Assembly (NCBI GenBank): GCA_046317855.1
Contig: JBKCVM010000101.1
Coordinates: 1-13,520, forward strand
DNA: 13,520 nucleotides
Source of the DNA: CAIOHW01 sp046317855
GTDB taxonomy: Bacteria; Bdellovibrionota; UBA1018
Reading direction: 5' to 3'
Shown here: positions 6,257 to 12,750 of the stretch, piece by piece
Position numbering within the stretch: the first letter of the stretch is position 1
How the letters are laid out: every line of letters begins with the position of its first letter
Made by a program: the position numbers and the translations under genes
Notes under the pieces: generated by a model
Seen by the model: the letters and a program-made list of their open reading frames with translations, nothing else
Database searches by the model: none
What the model was told of the DNA's origin: nothing

Positions 6257-6769
6257 ATGAAAAAATATAACAATCTCTTTTTCTTCTTGGCATTTCTGAC
6301 ACCGTTTACGTTTGGCGTGAGCTGTAAAATTGCGCCCCGAGGAGATCAGGAGAACGCAGACGCACTCACCCCCATGGTGCAGGCCACCGGATGGGATGAA
6401 GTTCGTTACACAGTGCGTGGATCAGAAATCACCTTACAGCGCACAGGGCACTTCTATGTTGAACCCAACGCCTGCTTTCGAAAAGAAAGTGGAACATTAG
6501 AGCTAGCAACCTGGAACCGAATCGCCCAAATCATCAACCAAGCCTGGCTGGCCCCGAGAACCCAGACTCCTCTCTGTGTTGCCTTACCTCCTGAAATCCC
6601 CTCGCTGCGCGCAGGAGTTGAATTTAGAGACCGCTCCGGAAATGCACTGAACTTTATCGAACCGCTAGGCTCAAAAGCGTGCGCTTCGATTGAAAATGAG
6701 ACGATACTCACCGCATTTTTAGAGGCTCTCTCCGAGGCAGCCCAGATTGCGCGTCAAGAAGGCTGCTGA
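6257..6769 (+). CDS. Small lipoprotein, function unknown
   Basis: 170 residues. The N-terminus MKKYNNLFFFLAFLTPFTF leads to a lipobox-like GVSC with Cys23 as the likely lipidation site. A flexible stretch and a compact domain from about residue 40 follow. Its layout (EVRYTVRGSEITLQRTGHFYVEPN, a middle LATWNRIAQIINQAWL helix, then GVEFRDRSGNALNFI and a last helix) loosely recalls the first domain of the preceding lipoprotein, which has a similar TGSSAESGITFRP / KLERAWEAY arrangement. The two may be distant paralogues. Shine-Dalgarno is weak (GAAAG 6 nt before ATG). The inverted repeat CTGAA-AG-TTCAG (6244-6255) directly precedes the start and could be a small operator or translation control element. 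The 3' end overlaps the convergent plsC gene by 16 bp. Confidence 0.75.
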   Translation: MKKYNNLFFFLAFLTPFTFGVSCKIAPRGDQENADALTPMVQATGWDEVRYTVRGSEITLQRTGHFYVEPNACFRKESGTLELATWNRIAQIINQAWLAPRTQTPLCVALPPEIPSLRAGVEFRDRSGNALNFIEPLGSKACASIENETILTAFLEALSEAAQIARQEGC

Positions 6770-7494
6770 GACAGCTGGGAAAACTCGGCCACCATTGCAG
6801 CACGCGTTCTGGCAATCAGGTCAGGCAGATCCGACTGCTGAAGCCCTGCAGTCGAGATAGGCTCGAGCCTGCGAACTCGGATCACTCCTGGAAAAATTCG
6901 CCGTTTCTTGTAGTTCACCCGTTTATGAAGCGGGCTAGCAACCAAAGGGACAATCGGCAATTGTCCTGCGATGGCCATATGAAAAGCTCCCTTTTTGAAT
7001 TGAAGAAGCTCGCTCCCCAGGCGGTTTCGTGTCCCCTCCGGAAAAATCAGGACGCTGCGCCCCTGCTCCCGGATCTTACGCCCAGCGGCCATGATTGCTG
7101 AAACTGCCCGACCTTTGTTCTTACGATCCAACAAAATATTGCCAGCAGCCACGTAGAACAAATTGAAGAAAGGAATCCACCCGATTTCCTTCTTTCCGAT
7201 CACAATGGCGTTGTCGGGAAAAATGGCGCCAAAAATCATCACATCCAAATTGTCTTGATGGTTGGCGACATAGACGCAGGGTTGACTTGCCTCTAGCGGC
7301 GCAGGACTCTCCAGCTGCACTCGAATACGTAAAATGGCCTGCAAACCCCATCCACCAAAGTGCGCCACCGTGCTGTTGAGCTTTCTTCCCCAGCAAAGAA
7401 TGGGCACCAGGATCAGGCCCACGAGTGACATGATCAGAAGCCAGAACAAGCAGGCGGTATACCGAAGATAAAAATCTAAAGTCTGGAGGGGCAT
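6754..7494 (-). CDS. plsC: 1-acyl-sn-glycerol-3-phosphate acyltransferase (PlsC family)
   Basis: 246 residues, the normal PlsC size. An N-terminal membrane segment (about 12-34) precedes block I NHQDNLD (His79 and Asp84, the H-x4-D catalytic pair). Block II is GNILLDRKNKGRA and block III is IFPEGTRNR (151-158), which binds the acceptor phosphate. VPLVASPLHKR is the equivalent of the IPVxI block IV. The family transfers an acyl chain to lysophosphatidic acid at the inner membrane, making phosphatidic acid. Start ATG 7494 has GGAGAGG just upstream. It is last in a three-gene minus-strand operon, 41 bp after the transglutaminase-like gene. That position suggests the enzyme may serve envelope remodelling or a specialised acyl acceptor and need not be the sole housekeeping PlsC (inference). 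Confidence 0.93.
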   Translation of the reverse strand: MPLQTLDFYLRYTACLFWLLIMSLVGLILVPILCWGRKLNSTVAHFGGWGLQAILRIRVQLESPAPLEASQPCVYVANHQDNLDVMIFGAIFPDNAIVIGKKEIGWIPFFNLFYVAAGNILLDRKNKGRAVSAIMAAGRKIREQGRSVLIFPEGTRNRLGSELLQFKKGAFHMAIAGQLPIVPLVASPLHKRVNYKKRRIFPGVIRVRRLEPISTAGLQQSDLPDLIARTRAAMVAEFSQLSQQPS

Positions 7495-7535
7495 GGCCTC
7501 TCCACAAAAACATGAATAGAAGCGGCAGAAAACCC

Positions 7536-8528
7536 CTATTTAAAGTGGGTATGCAACCAGCTCGAATCAATTTCTGGGTTAGAGCTCCGATGCTGATTTG
7601 AATCAAAAGGCGTCTTTGCCAGCGGAAGGGTCACGAAATCCGGGTGATCCAAACGAGAAGCCCCCACCCACTCAGAATCTTCCACTCTAAACTTTCCGTC
7701 GTCCAGAGGGACGCCTCTCAGACGATAGTCATAATGAAGAACAACGACCCTGCGCTCGGGTTGGATCGGCAACTGATCCAGAGGGAGCACTCCGTAAAGA
7801 TCCATCGCGACACGCCAAGATCTAAGCCCAAACGAGTCTCCCTCGGGATCTCGCGATAGAGTCCAGCGCGCGCCCCAAATAGGGGTATTCCAGACAGGAG
7901 GCTTGGGATCGCGATCCAAGACAAAAGGCAGCCGCTCCTCCAAAAGACGCTTTTGAACGACGAGATGCAGCTCCATCGGAAGCAGATCCTCAAATGGAGA
8001 GCCTCCGTCACCGTCATTGCGGCTTCCTAAGATCGATCTGAAGCTGGGATCCAGCTCTTCAAATGAATGAATCCAGAGCGCCTGCTGCTCCCAAACCTCA
8101 AACCGCTCACCTTGAATCTCTAGGGGAGCACTCGGCTCTGGGACGAGCAATGACGCGAGCGCCCAGGCATCGCAACGTCCCTCCCAGGGAAGTGCGGGCC
8201 GGTCTGAGTGTAACTTGTCCGCTCTAAACCACTTGAGAGCCTGACGACCGGTGACACGATCCAGTTTGAGTAATGCCGACTCGCTTTCATTTCCTGAGAG
8301 CGGAAACCAGTATCCCGACCAGGGGCGCACCCCGGTATCCGCTTCAAATGTTCCCGGCTCAATCAGGAGATCTCCCCACAGCGCAGAGGCGGGATGTAAA
8401 ATCGGATCGAGCGCCTGGCGGGTCCGCTCTTGAATTCTTCCACCTTCTGGCAAGGGGGCGCACGAAAGAATGAGCAAACACCAAAGCCCAGCCCCACCGC
8501 GCAACCCCCTCGCCAAAAGTCCACTCAT
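7536..8528 (-). CDS. Lipoprotein of the transglutaminase-elicitor (GP42-like) family
   Basis: 330 residues. The signal ends in LILSC (Cys23), a plausible lipobox. The rest carries a set of motifs I recognise from bacterial relatives of the Phytophthora GP42 transglutaminase elicitor. These are RPWSGYWFPLSG (68-79), a KLDRVTGR block, WEGRCDAWALASLL with the presumed catalytic Cys119, MELHLVV with the presumed His188, FVLDRDPKPPVWNTPI with Asp205 and VWN, and the terminal EWVGASRLDHPDF. The Cys-His-Asp assignment is by motif order only. Such proteins could cross-link or deamidate Gln side chains, or be papain-like hydrolases; the bacterial function is not established. ATG 8528 has GGTGA 7 nt before it, and the gene starts 7 bp after the upstream stop, so it is translationally coupled to the Cys-rich exported protein. 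Confidence 0.75.
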   Translation of the reverse strand: MSGLLARGLRGGAGLWCLLILSCAPLPEGGRIQERTRQALDPILHPASALWGDLLIEPGTFEADTGVRPWSGYWFPLSGNESESALLKLDRVTGRQALKWFRADKLHSDRPALPWEGRCDAWALASLLVPEPSAPLEIQGERFEVWEQQALWIHSFEELDPSFRSILGSRNDGDGGSPFEDLLPMELHLVVQKRLLEERLPFVLDRDPKPPVWNTPIWGARWTLSRDPEGDSFGLRSWRVAMDLYGVLPLDQLPIQPERRVVVLHYDYRLRGVPLDDGKFRVEDSEWVGASRLDHPDFVTLPLAKTPFDSNQHRSSNPEIDSSWLHTHFK

Positions 8529-8535
8529 CTGAAAC

Positions 8536-9066
8536 TCACCGAGCCTGGAGGCAAGTGTCTAGCACTCGCCCAGTAGGAACCATTTGGATTGCCTTGACGT
8601 TCTTTTCTTTGCCGTCCTCGAGCGCCGAGGCACAGAGTTCTTCAACGGGAACCTTCAAACTGGTGATGTCTTCACAGGTCATCGGAATTTCAAGACTATA
8701 GGTCTCGACCACCTCTTGAAAGCGATGACAGGTTCCTGCCCGAGCAACCGTCGGCACAGCTCGCGACGCCGTAGCTACCTTAAATTTGTCCGAGAGAATC
8801 GCCGTCGTTACCGATCGCGACGCACTCAGCGGAAGCTCTCCTGGCTGCGCTGCCACCCAGTTGACTTCACGATTATCGCAAACGACACGAATCTCGCGAG
8901 GTGCACGTTGCACTTCGCTCTTTTCTGGAGCACTGCACTGGGCCACAAATTTTTCGAAGCTCACTTGGATCTGTACGGGCCCCCCCGCTGGCTCCTGCGC
9001 CTGCACGCTTACCGCTTGTGCCAAAAGGATCATCGCCCCGAAGGCTAACCTCGTTTGATTTTGCAT
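8536..9066 (-). CDS. Exported Cys-rich protein of unknown function
   Basis: 176 residues with a signal peptide (MQNQTRLAFGAMILLAQAV) and a clear AQA cleavage site before QEPAGG. The mature protein has six Cys (44, 63, 113, 131, 145, 172), an even number that fits three disulfides in the periplasm or outside. Segments such as IQVSFEKFVAQC, REIRVVCDNREVNWVA and YSLEIPMTCEDI suggest a beta-rich fold, but no family is recognised. It is the first gene of the minus-strand operon with the transglutaminase-like lipoprotein and plsC. A near-consensus sigma54 promoter lies about 75 nt upstream. ATG 9066 lies in CATATG with GAGG at a rather long spacing. A 154-residue open frame on the other strand (8584-9048) is its shadow. 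Confidence 0.8.
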   Translation of the reverse strand: MQNQTRLAFGAMILLAQAVSVQAQEPAGGPVQIQVSFEKFVAQCSAPEKSEVQRAPREIRVVCDNREVNWVAAQPGELPLSASRSVTTAILSDKFKVATASRAVPTVARAGTCHRFQEVVETYSLEIPMTCEDITSLKVPVEELCASALEDGKEKNVKAIQMVPTGRVLDTCLQAR

Positions 9067-9100
9067 ATGAGTCTCTGCCTCTTTCGTTATTTACTAAGTT

Positions 9101-9135
9101 GCTAGTTTTGCCGGCACCCTTTTCTAGCCACCGGC
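9101..9135. repeat. Interleaved short inverted repeats in 5' leader of the envelope operon
   Basis: GCTAG (9101-9105) pairs with CTAGC (9124-9128), and GCCGG (9110-9114) pairs with CCGGC (9131-9135). The arms interleave, so in the leader RNA predicted from the sigma54 promoter they would be either alternative hairpins or an H-type pseudoknot. Each stem has only 5 bp, so chance is possible. The rest of the 106-bp gap holds the promoter and the Shine-Dalgarno region. Confidence 0.3.
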
Positions 9136-9151
9136 TTATCCTCAGCGCATT

Positions 9152-9167
9152 AGCAACAGCGATGCCA
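9152..9167 (-). promoter_or_regulatory. Sigma54 (RpoN) promoter of the envelope operon
   Basis: Read on the minus strand, TGGCATCGCTGTTGCT matches the -24/-12 consensus TGGCACG-N4-TTGCW. The GG at 9166-9165 and the GC at 9154-9153 are separated by exactly 10 bases, and TTGC is perfect. Mismatches are limited to T for C at the end of the -24 core and C for the following G. Initiation is expected near 9141, giving a leader of about 75 nt before ATG 9066. It lies 6 bp after the stop codon of a gene for a sigma54 activator. Confidence 0.65.
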
Positions 9168-9172
9168 GAAAC

Positions 9173-10552
9173 TCACTCAATCGCGTAACGCCTTCTCTTT
9201 CTCCAAAGCGTACTCAAGTTAATTCCGAGCAAAGTGGCGGCCTCCTCCAGAGTGCCAACAGAGGCAAGTACATGCTGAATGTGTCGTTTTTCGAGCTCTT
9301 CGAGACTCACTTCATTACTGACAGGATAAGGAGTGGAAGGGGGGACAGACCCTGCCTCAGCGCTCAGACCCGGCAATGCTCCAATCGCTGCGACGCGATC
9401 CGGTAAGTCATCTAGAGTGACCTCGTCGACACTACTCAAGATAGCAGCTCTCTCGAGCGCATTTTTGAGCTCGCGGATGTTTCCTGGCCATGAATAACGT
9501 AAGATTGCCTGCCTGGCCTCTACACTCAACGGTCTTGGCGCACGGTGACTGGCTGCAAAAGCCCTCAGAAGCAATTGCTCCGCCAAATCAGGAATATCTT
9601 CAGGCCGGTCCCTCAAAGACGGCATATGGAGATCGATCACATTGAGCCTAAAGTAAAGGTCTTCTCTGAAATGTCCCTCTCTCACTTCTTTTTCTAGATC
9701 TTTATTGGTGGCAGCAATGATCCTGACATCGACTTTGATCGTCTTAGTATCTCCGACCTTCTCAAACTCCCTTTCTTGCAGAAACCGAAGGAGTTTAGTC
9801 TGAAGGTTGGGCGAGATTTCACCGATTTCGTCCAAGAAAACCGTACCGCCTTCTGCCAACTGCAGCCTTCCGGTCTTATCTTTCACCGCTCCAGTAAAAG
9901 AGCCTCTCACGTGTCCAAACAGTTCACTCTCGAGCAGATTTTCAGAGAGCGTTGCACAATTCACCACAGCAAATGGTCCTTTGGCTCTGGCACTGGCGTC
10001 GTGCATCGTCTTGGCAAGTAAAGTCTTACCGGTTCCGCTCTCTCCAGTGATCAGGATGGTCGAGTCACTCCCTGCAACTTTACGGGCCATATCGACCACT
10101 CTTTGCATCTTTGCATTATGGGTAGAGATCACCGAGGGATCACTTAAGGCCTCGACTTGGTCTTTGAGCTTGAAATTCTCATCCCTGAGCCTTCTGAACT
10201 CCTCCACTCTTTGAACCAAGTGCTCGAGTTGCTCGGGAGTAAAAGGCTTCACTAAGTAATCGTGGGCACCCGACTTCATGGCACTCACTGCAGTATCAAC
10301 GGTCGCATAGGCAGTCATAATGACCGGAGTCACACCAGGAAAATACTCTCGCGTCTTACCCAGAAGATCGAGCCCACTCATTCCGTCCATTCGTAGGTCC
10401 GTAATCAGAATATCTGGGCTCTGACGACGCATGAGCGAAAGCGCCATTTCTCCGCTATCGGCAACTTGAACAGAATGTCCGGCAGCAGAGAGGGCCGCCT
10501 CCATCGTGCTGCAAATCCCGGGTTCATCATCCACTATGAGCAACTTTGCCAT
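9173..10552 (-). CDS. AlgB-like sigma54-dependent response regulator
   Basis: 459 residues with the full NtrC-family layout. The receiver has LIVDDEPG, phospho-acceptor Asp52 in ILITDLRMDG, Thr80 and Lys102. The AAA+ domain has Walker A GESGTGKT (170-177), the sigma54-contact loop as GSFTGA (217-222) instead of the common GAFTGA, Walker B GGTVFLDEIGE (Asp241/Glu242) and FREDLYFRLNV with arginine fingers. A Fis-type helix-turn-helix closes the protein, ending TLEEAATLLGINLSTLWRKRRRY, a form typical of the AlgB branch. The start is ATG 10552, with GAGAGGA 6 nt upstream; the frame is open further upstream but inside the kinase gene. It overlaps the KinB-like kinase gene by 26 bp, so that kinase is its partner. 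It activates RpoN promoters; one sits directly downstream of its stop. Confidence 0.93.
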   Translation of the reverse strand: MAKLLIVDDEPGICSTMEAALSAAGHSVQVADSGEMALSLMRRQSPDILITDLRMDGMSGLDLLGKTREYFPGVTPVIMTAYATVDTAVSAMKSGAHDYLVKPFTPEQLEHLVQRVEEFRRLRDENFKLKDQVEALSDPSVISTHNAKMQRVVDMARKVAGSDSTILITGESGTGKTLLAKTMHDASARAKGPFAVVNCATLSENLLESELFGHVRGSFTGAVKDKTGRLQLAEGGTVFLDEIGEISPNLQTKLLRFLQEREFEKVGDTKTIKVDVRIIAATNKDLEKEVREGHFREDLYFRLNVIDLHMPSLRDRPEDIPDLAEQLLLRAFAASHRAPRPLSVEARQAILRYSWPGNIRELKNALERAAILSSVDEVTLDDLPDRVAAIGALPGLSAEAGSVPPSTPYPVSNEVSLEELEKRHIQHVLASVGTLEEAATLLGINLSTLWRKRRRYAIE

Positions 10553-12323
10553 CCGTATTCCTCTCTCTGGTTGAAGTTCGCATCGGAAATCGCAATTGAA
10601 ACTCGCTGCCCCGTCCAAACTCACTGCAGACCCGGAGGCTGCCCCCATGGGCTTCAGCGATCTGGCGCGCAATCGATAGGCCGGAACCCGTGGCCTCGCT
10701 TCGACCGACTCTCAAATTGTAGACGCCAGCATAGGGCTCCATCATTTTCGACAGGCGCTCAGAAGAAATCCCACTTCCCTGATCTTGGACGCGGTACTCA
10801 AAAAAGGGTCGACCGTCGGCAGAGGCGGACCTCCTTAACTCGACTCGCACCTCTCCGCCCTTAGGTGAATGACGAATGGCATTGAGCATCAAATTAGAAA
10901 GCGCCCAGCCCAATTTGGATCCGTCCACCTCACAGAACCACTCGTGGCCATCTCCCGCCTTTGCTGGCAAGATATCAGACACGACTTGGCTCTCAATTCG
11001 AACAGTGCGCGCCTCAGCCTCTGACCTGAAAGAGTCGTGCGCATTTCTAAGAAGTCTCCGTAAATCAACAGATCTCAAGCTCAAGGTGGGCACTCCAGAC
11101 TCAAACCGACTAATCGAGAGAAGATCATCTAGGAGTTCGCGCAGTCTCTCAACGTCACGTGCAGATGTCTCTATGAGCCTTTTGTGGACGGGGCTCTCAA
11201 AAGCATCGGAGGCCCGCTGCAAGAGTCGGATCGCCATCACCAATGACGTTACGGGTGTACGAATTTCGTGAGAGAGCAACCCGAGAAAGTGATTTTTTGC
11301 TCTCTGACTTTCTCGAATAAAAGTTAAATCACGAGCAAGGACGATCCCTTCTCCACCTTGGGTGCGTCCAAGCCTAGTGAGAACAAAAACTCGCTGTGGA
11401 GCATCCTCTCCTAGGCTCAACTCAATCTGCTGCTCTACTCCGTTTAGTAGAACGGACTCGATCTGTGATCTCACGTGAGGCTGGGCGGCCAGAATCCTGC
11501 GGCCACTCGGATTAACGTAGGACCATTCGTTTTTAGAAATCACAAAAACGCCATCTGAAAGCGACGCAGCGATTATTTCAGCCCTGAGCTTTTGGCGCTC
11601 CAGAGTGCTAAAATCCTCATCTCGAATCACTGAAATCCGCTGAATGAGCTCGGCAACCCTCAACCAGATCTCATGGACCTCTCGAGGAGCAATGATTTGA
11701 TCAAAGCACTCGTTCTTCAGACGCTCACCAAAATCGGCGCTAATTCGATTGAGGTCCAAGCCAGCTATGGTTTGCGCGAGCCGGACCGCAGGTCTTACCA
11801 TGAACCGGACGATCACTGAAAAAATGAGCCAAGCTACCAGGGACCACGCAGTCGCAGTGATCGCAAATCGGGTAAACCAATGACTGGATCGATCCACGAG
11901 TTGCCGAACGTTCTTTTCAACGCTTTTCTCAGCGCGTAGCCCACTGACAGCCAGCGCTTTCTCTAGCGCTTTACCAGAGGCCTGATTTTGATCTTGGTTG
12001 TGCCGTTCGAGAGCTGCAGCCAAAAATGGATCTCCCGCTGCAACAACTTTCAAACGAGGGGCAAACTCTCTCATCAAAGTCGGCCTTTGGGTCAAAGGCA
12101 GATGGCCAAGTCGATCAAGCTCACGCATTCTCTCAAAATCAGTCAACTGCTGCAGAGCCAACTGATGAACGGCGGAGTGAAACTCGCGGATACTCAGACA
12201 GTATCCCAGAAACCCCGTGAGCATGATCGCCGCGCCTGTGAGCCAAAACAGCGAGTAGCTCCGCGGAGTCAAACGAAATTGAGGAAGGGTGTGCTCCATT
12301 GAGGGGCATGAACTAACCGACAC
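10527..12323 (-). CDS. KinB-like membrane sensor histidine kinase
   Basis: 598 residues from GTG 12323. Two membrane segments (about 24-44 and 151-176) enclose a periplasmic helical sensor of about 105 residues. HAMP (about 176-235), a PAS-like domain (about 245-335, with DGVFVISKNEWSYVNPSGRRIL), HisKA with FLGLLSHEIRTPV (His352) and a HATPase follow. The HATPase has NLMLNAIRHS (N box, Asn491), DQGSGIS (G1, about 514) and ATGSGLSIARQI (G2). The TM-sensor-TM-HAMP-PAS-kinase plan is that of KinB, the partner of AlgB in Pseudomonas, and the next gene is AlgB-like. AAGGGAGG just before GTG 12323 supports that start; ATG 12299 is an alternative but has no Shine-Dalgarno. The gene follows the DksA-like gene by 36 bp. 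The signal sensed is unknown. Confidence 0.9.
   Translation of the reverse strand: MSVSSCPSMEHTLPQFRLTPRSYSLFWLTGAAIMLTGFLGYCLSIREFHSAVHQLALQQLTDFERMRELDRLGHLPLTQRPTLMREFAPRLKVVAAGDPFLAAALERHNQDQNQASGKALEKALAVSGLRAEKSVEKNVRQLVDRSSHWFTRFAITATAWSLVAWLIFSVIVRFMVRPAVRLAQTIAGLDLNRISADFGERLKNECFDQIIAPREVHEIWLRVAELIQRISVIRDEDFSTLERQKLRAEIIAASLSDGVFVISKNEWSYVNPSGRRILAAQPHVRSQIESVLLNGVEQQIELSLGEDAPQRVFVLTRLGRTQGGEGIVLARDLTFIRESQRAKNHFLGLLSHEIRTPVTSLVMAIRLLQRASDAFESPVHKRLIETSARDVERLRELLDDLLSISRFESGVPTLSLRSVDLRRLLRNAHDSFRSEAEARTVRIESQVVSDILPAKAGDGHEWFCEVDGSKLGWALSNLMLNAIRHSPKGGEVRVELRRSASADGRPFFEYRVQDQGSGISSERLSKMMEPYAGVYNLRVGRSEATGSGLSIARQIAEAHGGSLRVCSEFGRGSEFQLRFPMRTSTRERNTDGKVAHSG
10559..10565 (-). 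promoter_or_regulatory. Shine-Dalgarno that sets the AlgB-like start at 10552
   Basis: GAGAGGA on the minus strand with a 6-nt spacer to ATG 10552, inside the kinase coding sequence. It supports this start over the 40-residue upstream extension that remains open. Confidence 0.75.
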
Positions 12324-12344
12324 CCCCTCCCTTGGGCTTGTGGA

Positions 12345-12360
12345 GTTTCTGTGAAGAAAC
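12345..12360. repeat. Short perfect hairpin after the dksA-like stop codon
   Basis: GTTTCT-GTGA-AGAAAC is a 6-bp perfect stem with a 4-nt loop. It begins at the last base of the DksA-like stop codon and lies about 20 nt before the kinase start. It is AT-rich and lacks a T tract, so it is not a clear terminator; it could tune the ratio of the two products. Confidence 0.35.
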
Positions 12361-12743
12361 TATCCTGCCCGGGATCGAGCCCTTTCTCTTTCGGCTAAAG
12401 ATTGACACCGCGTGCAAAATCGCGCCTCTGGAACCGCTAGCAATCGCTTAAAAGGAATTTCTTCGCCGCAATCCTCACAGCTCCCATACTCTCCAGAAGA
12501 AATTTTTTCGAGCGCACGATCAATCGATGCCAACTCGCGCCGTTCTTGCTCTTGAAGGGACATGTTGCGTTCAATGAGCTCCAGACTCTGAGCAACGTCA
12601 ACCATCTCAGCTTGCGTATCAATCCGCTCGAGCTCTCCTTGTTCACGCTCGCGCCCAGTCATCTCGCGATCGAGACGACCTTTGCGCTCAGTCAGATCAG
12701 AATGGATTTTTTTTAAAGACTCAAAATCAAAGGAACGACTCAT
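12360..12743 (-). CDS. DksA/TraR-family zinc-finger protein
   Basis: 127 residues from ATG 12743. The N-terminal two thirds form a long charged coiled coil. The C-terminal finger CEDCGEEIPFKRLLAVPEARFCTRC has the C-x2-C-x17-C-x2-C spacing of DksA. The coiled-coil tip has EMVDVA where E. coli DksA has D-x-x-D-x-A, so the second Asp and the Ala are kept while the first Asp is Glu. Such proteins enter the RNA polymerase secondary channel and, often with ppGpp, shift promoter use. The frame is open to 12839, but that part lies within the upstream HMG-CoA lyase gene, and ATG 12743 follows that gene's stop by 7 bp. Its place before a kinase/regulator pair suggests co-expression with signalling genes. 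Confidence 0.88.
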   Translation of the reverse strand: MSRSFDFESLKKIHSDLTERKGRLDREMTGREREQGELERIDTQAEMVDVAQSLELIERNMSLQEQERRELASIDRALEKISSGEYGSCEDCGEEIPFKRLLAVPEARFCTRCQSLAERERARSRAG

Positions 12744-12750
12744 GCCGGGC

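Noticed and set aside
8584..9048. A 154-codon open frame on the plus strand opposite the Cys-rich exported protein gene
   Set aside because: It has Arg/Cys/His-rich composition typical of an antisense shadow, no Shine-Dalgarno and no recognisable motif, whereas the minus strand has a signal peptide and operon context.
10553..10672. A 40-residue extension of the AlgB-like regulator
   Set aside because: Receiver domains start within a few residues of LLIVDDE, and GAGAGGA lies 6 nt before ATG 10552.
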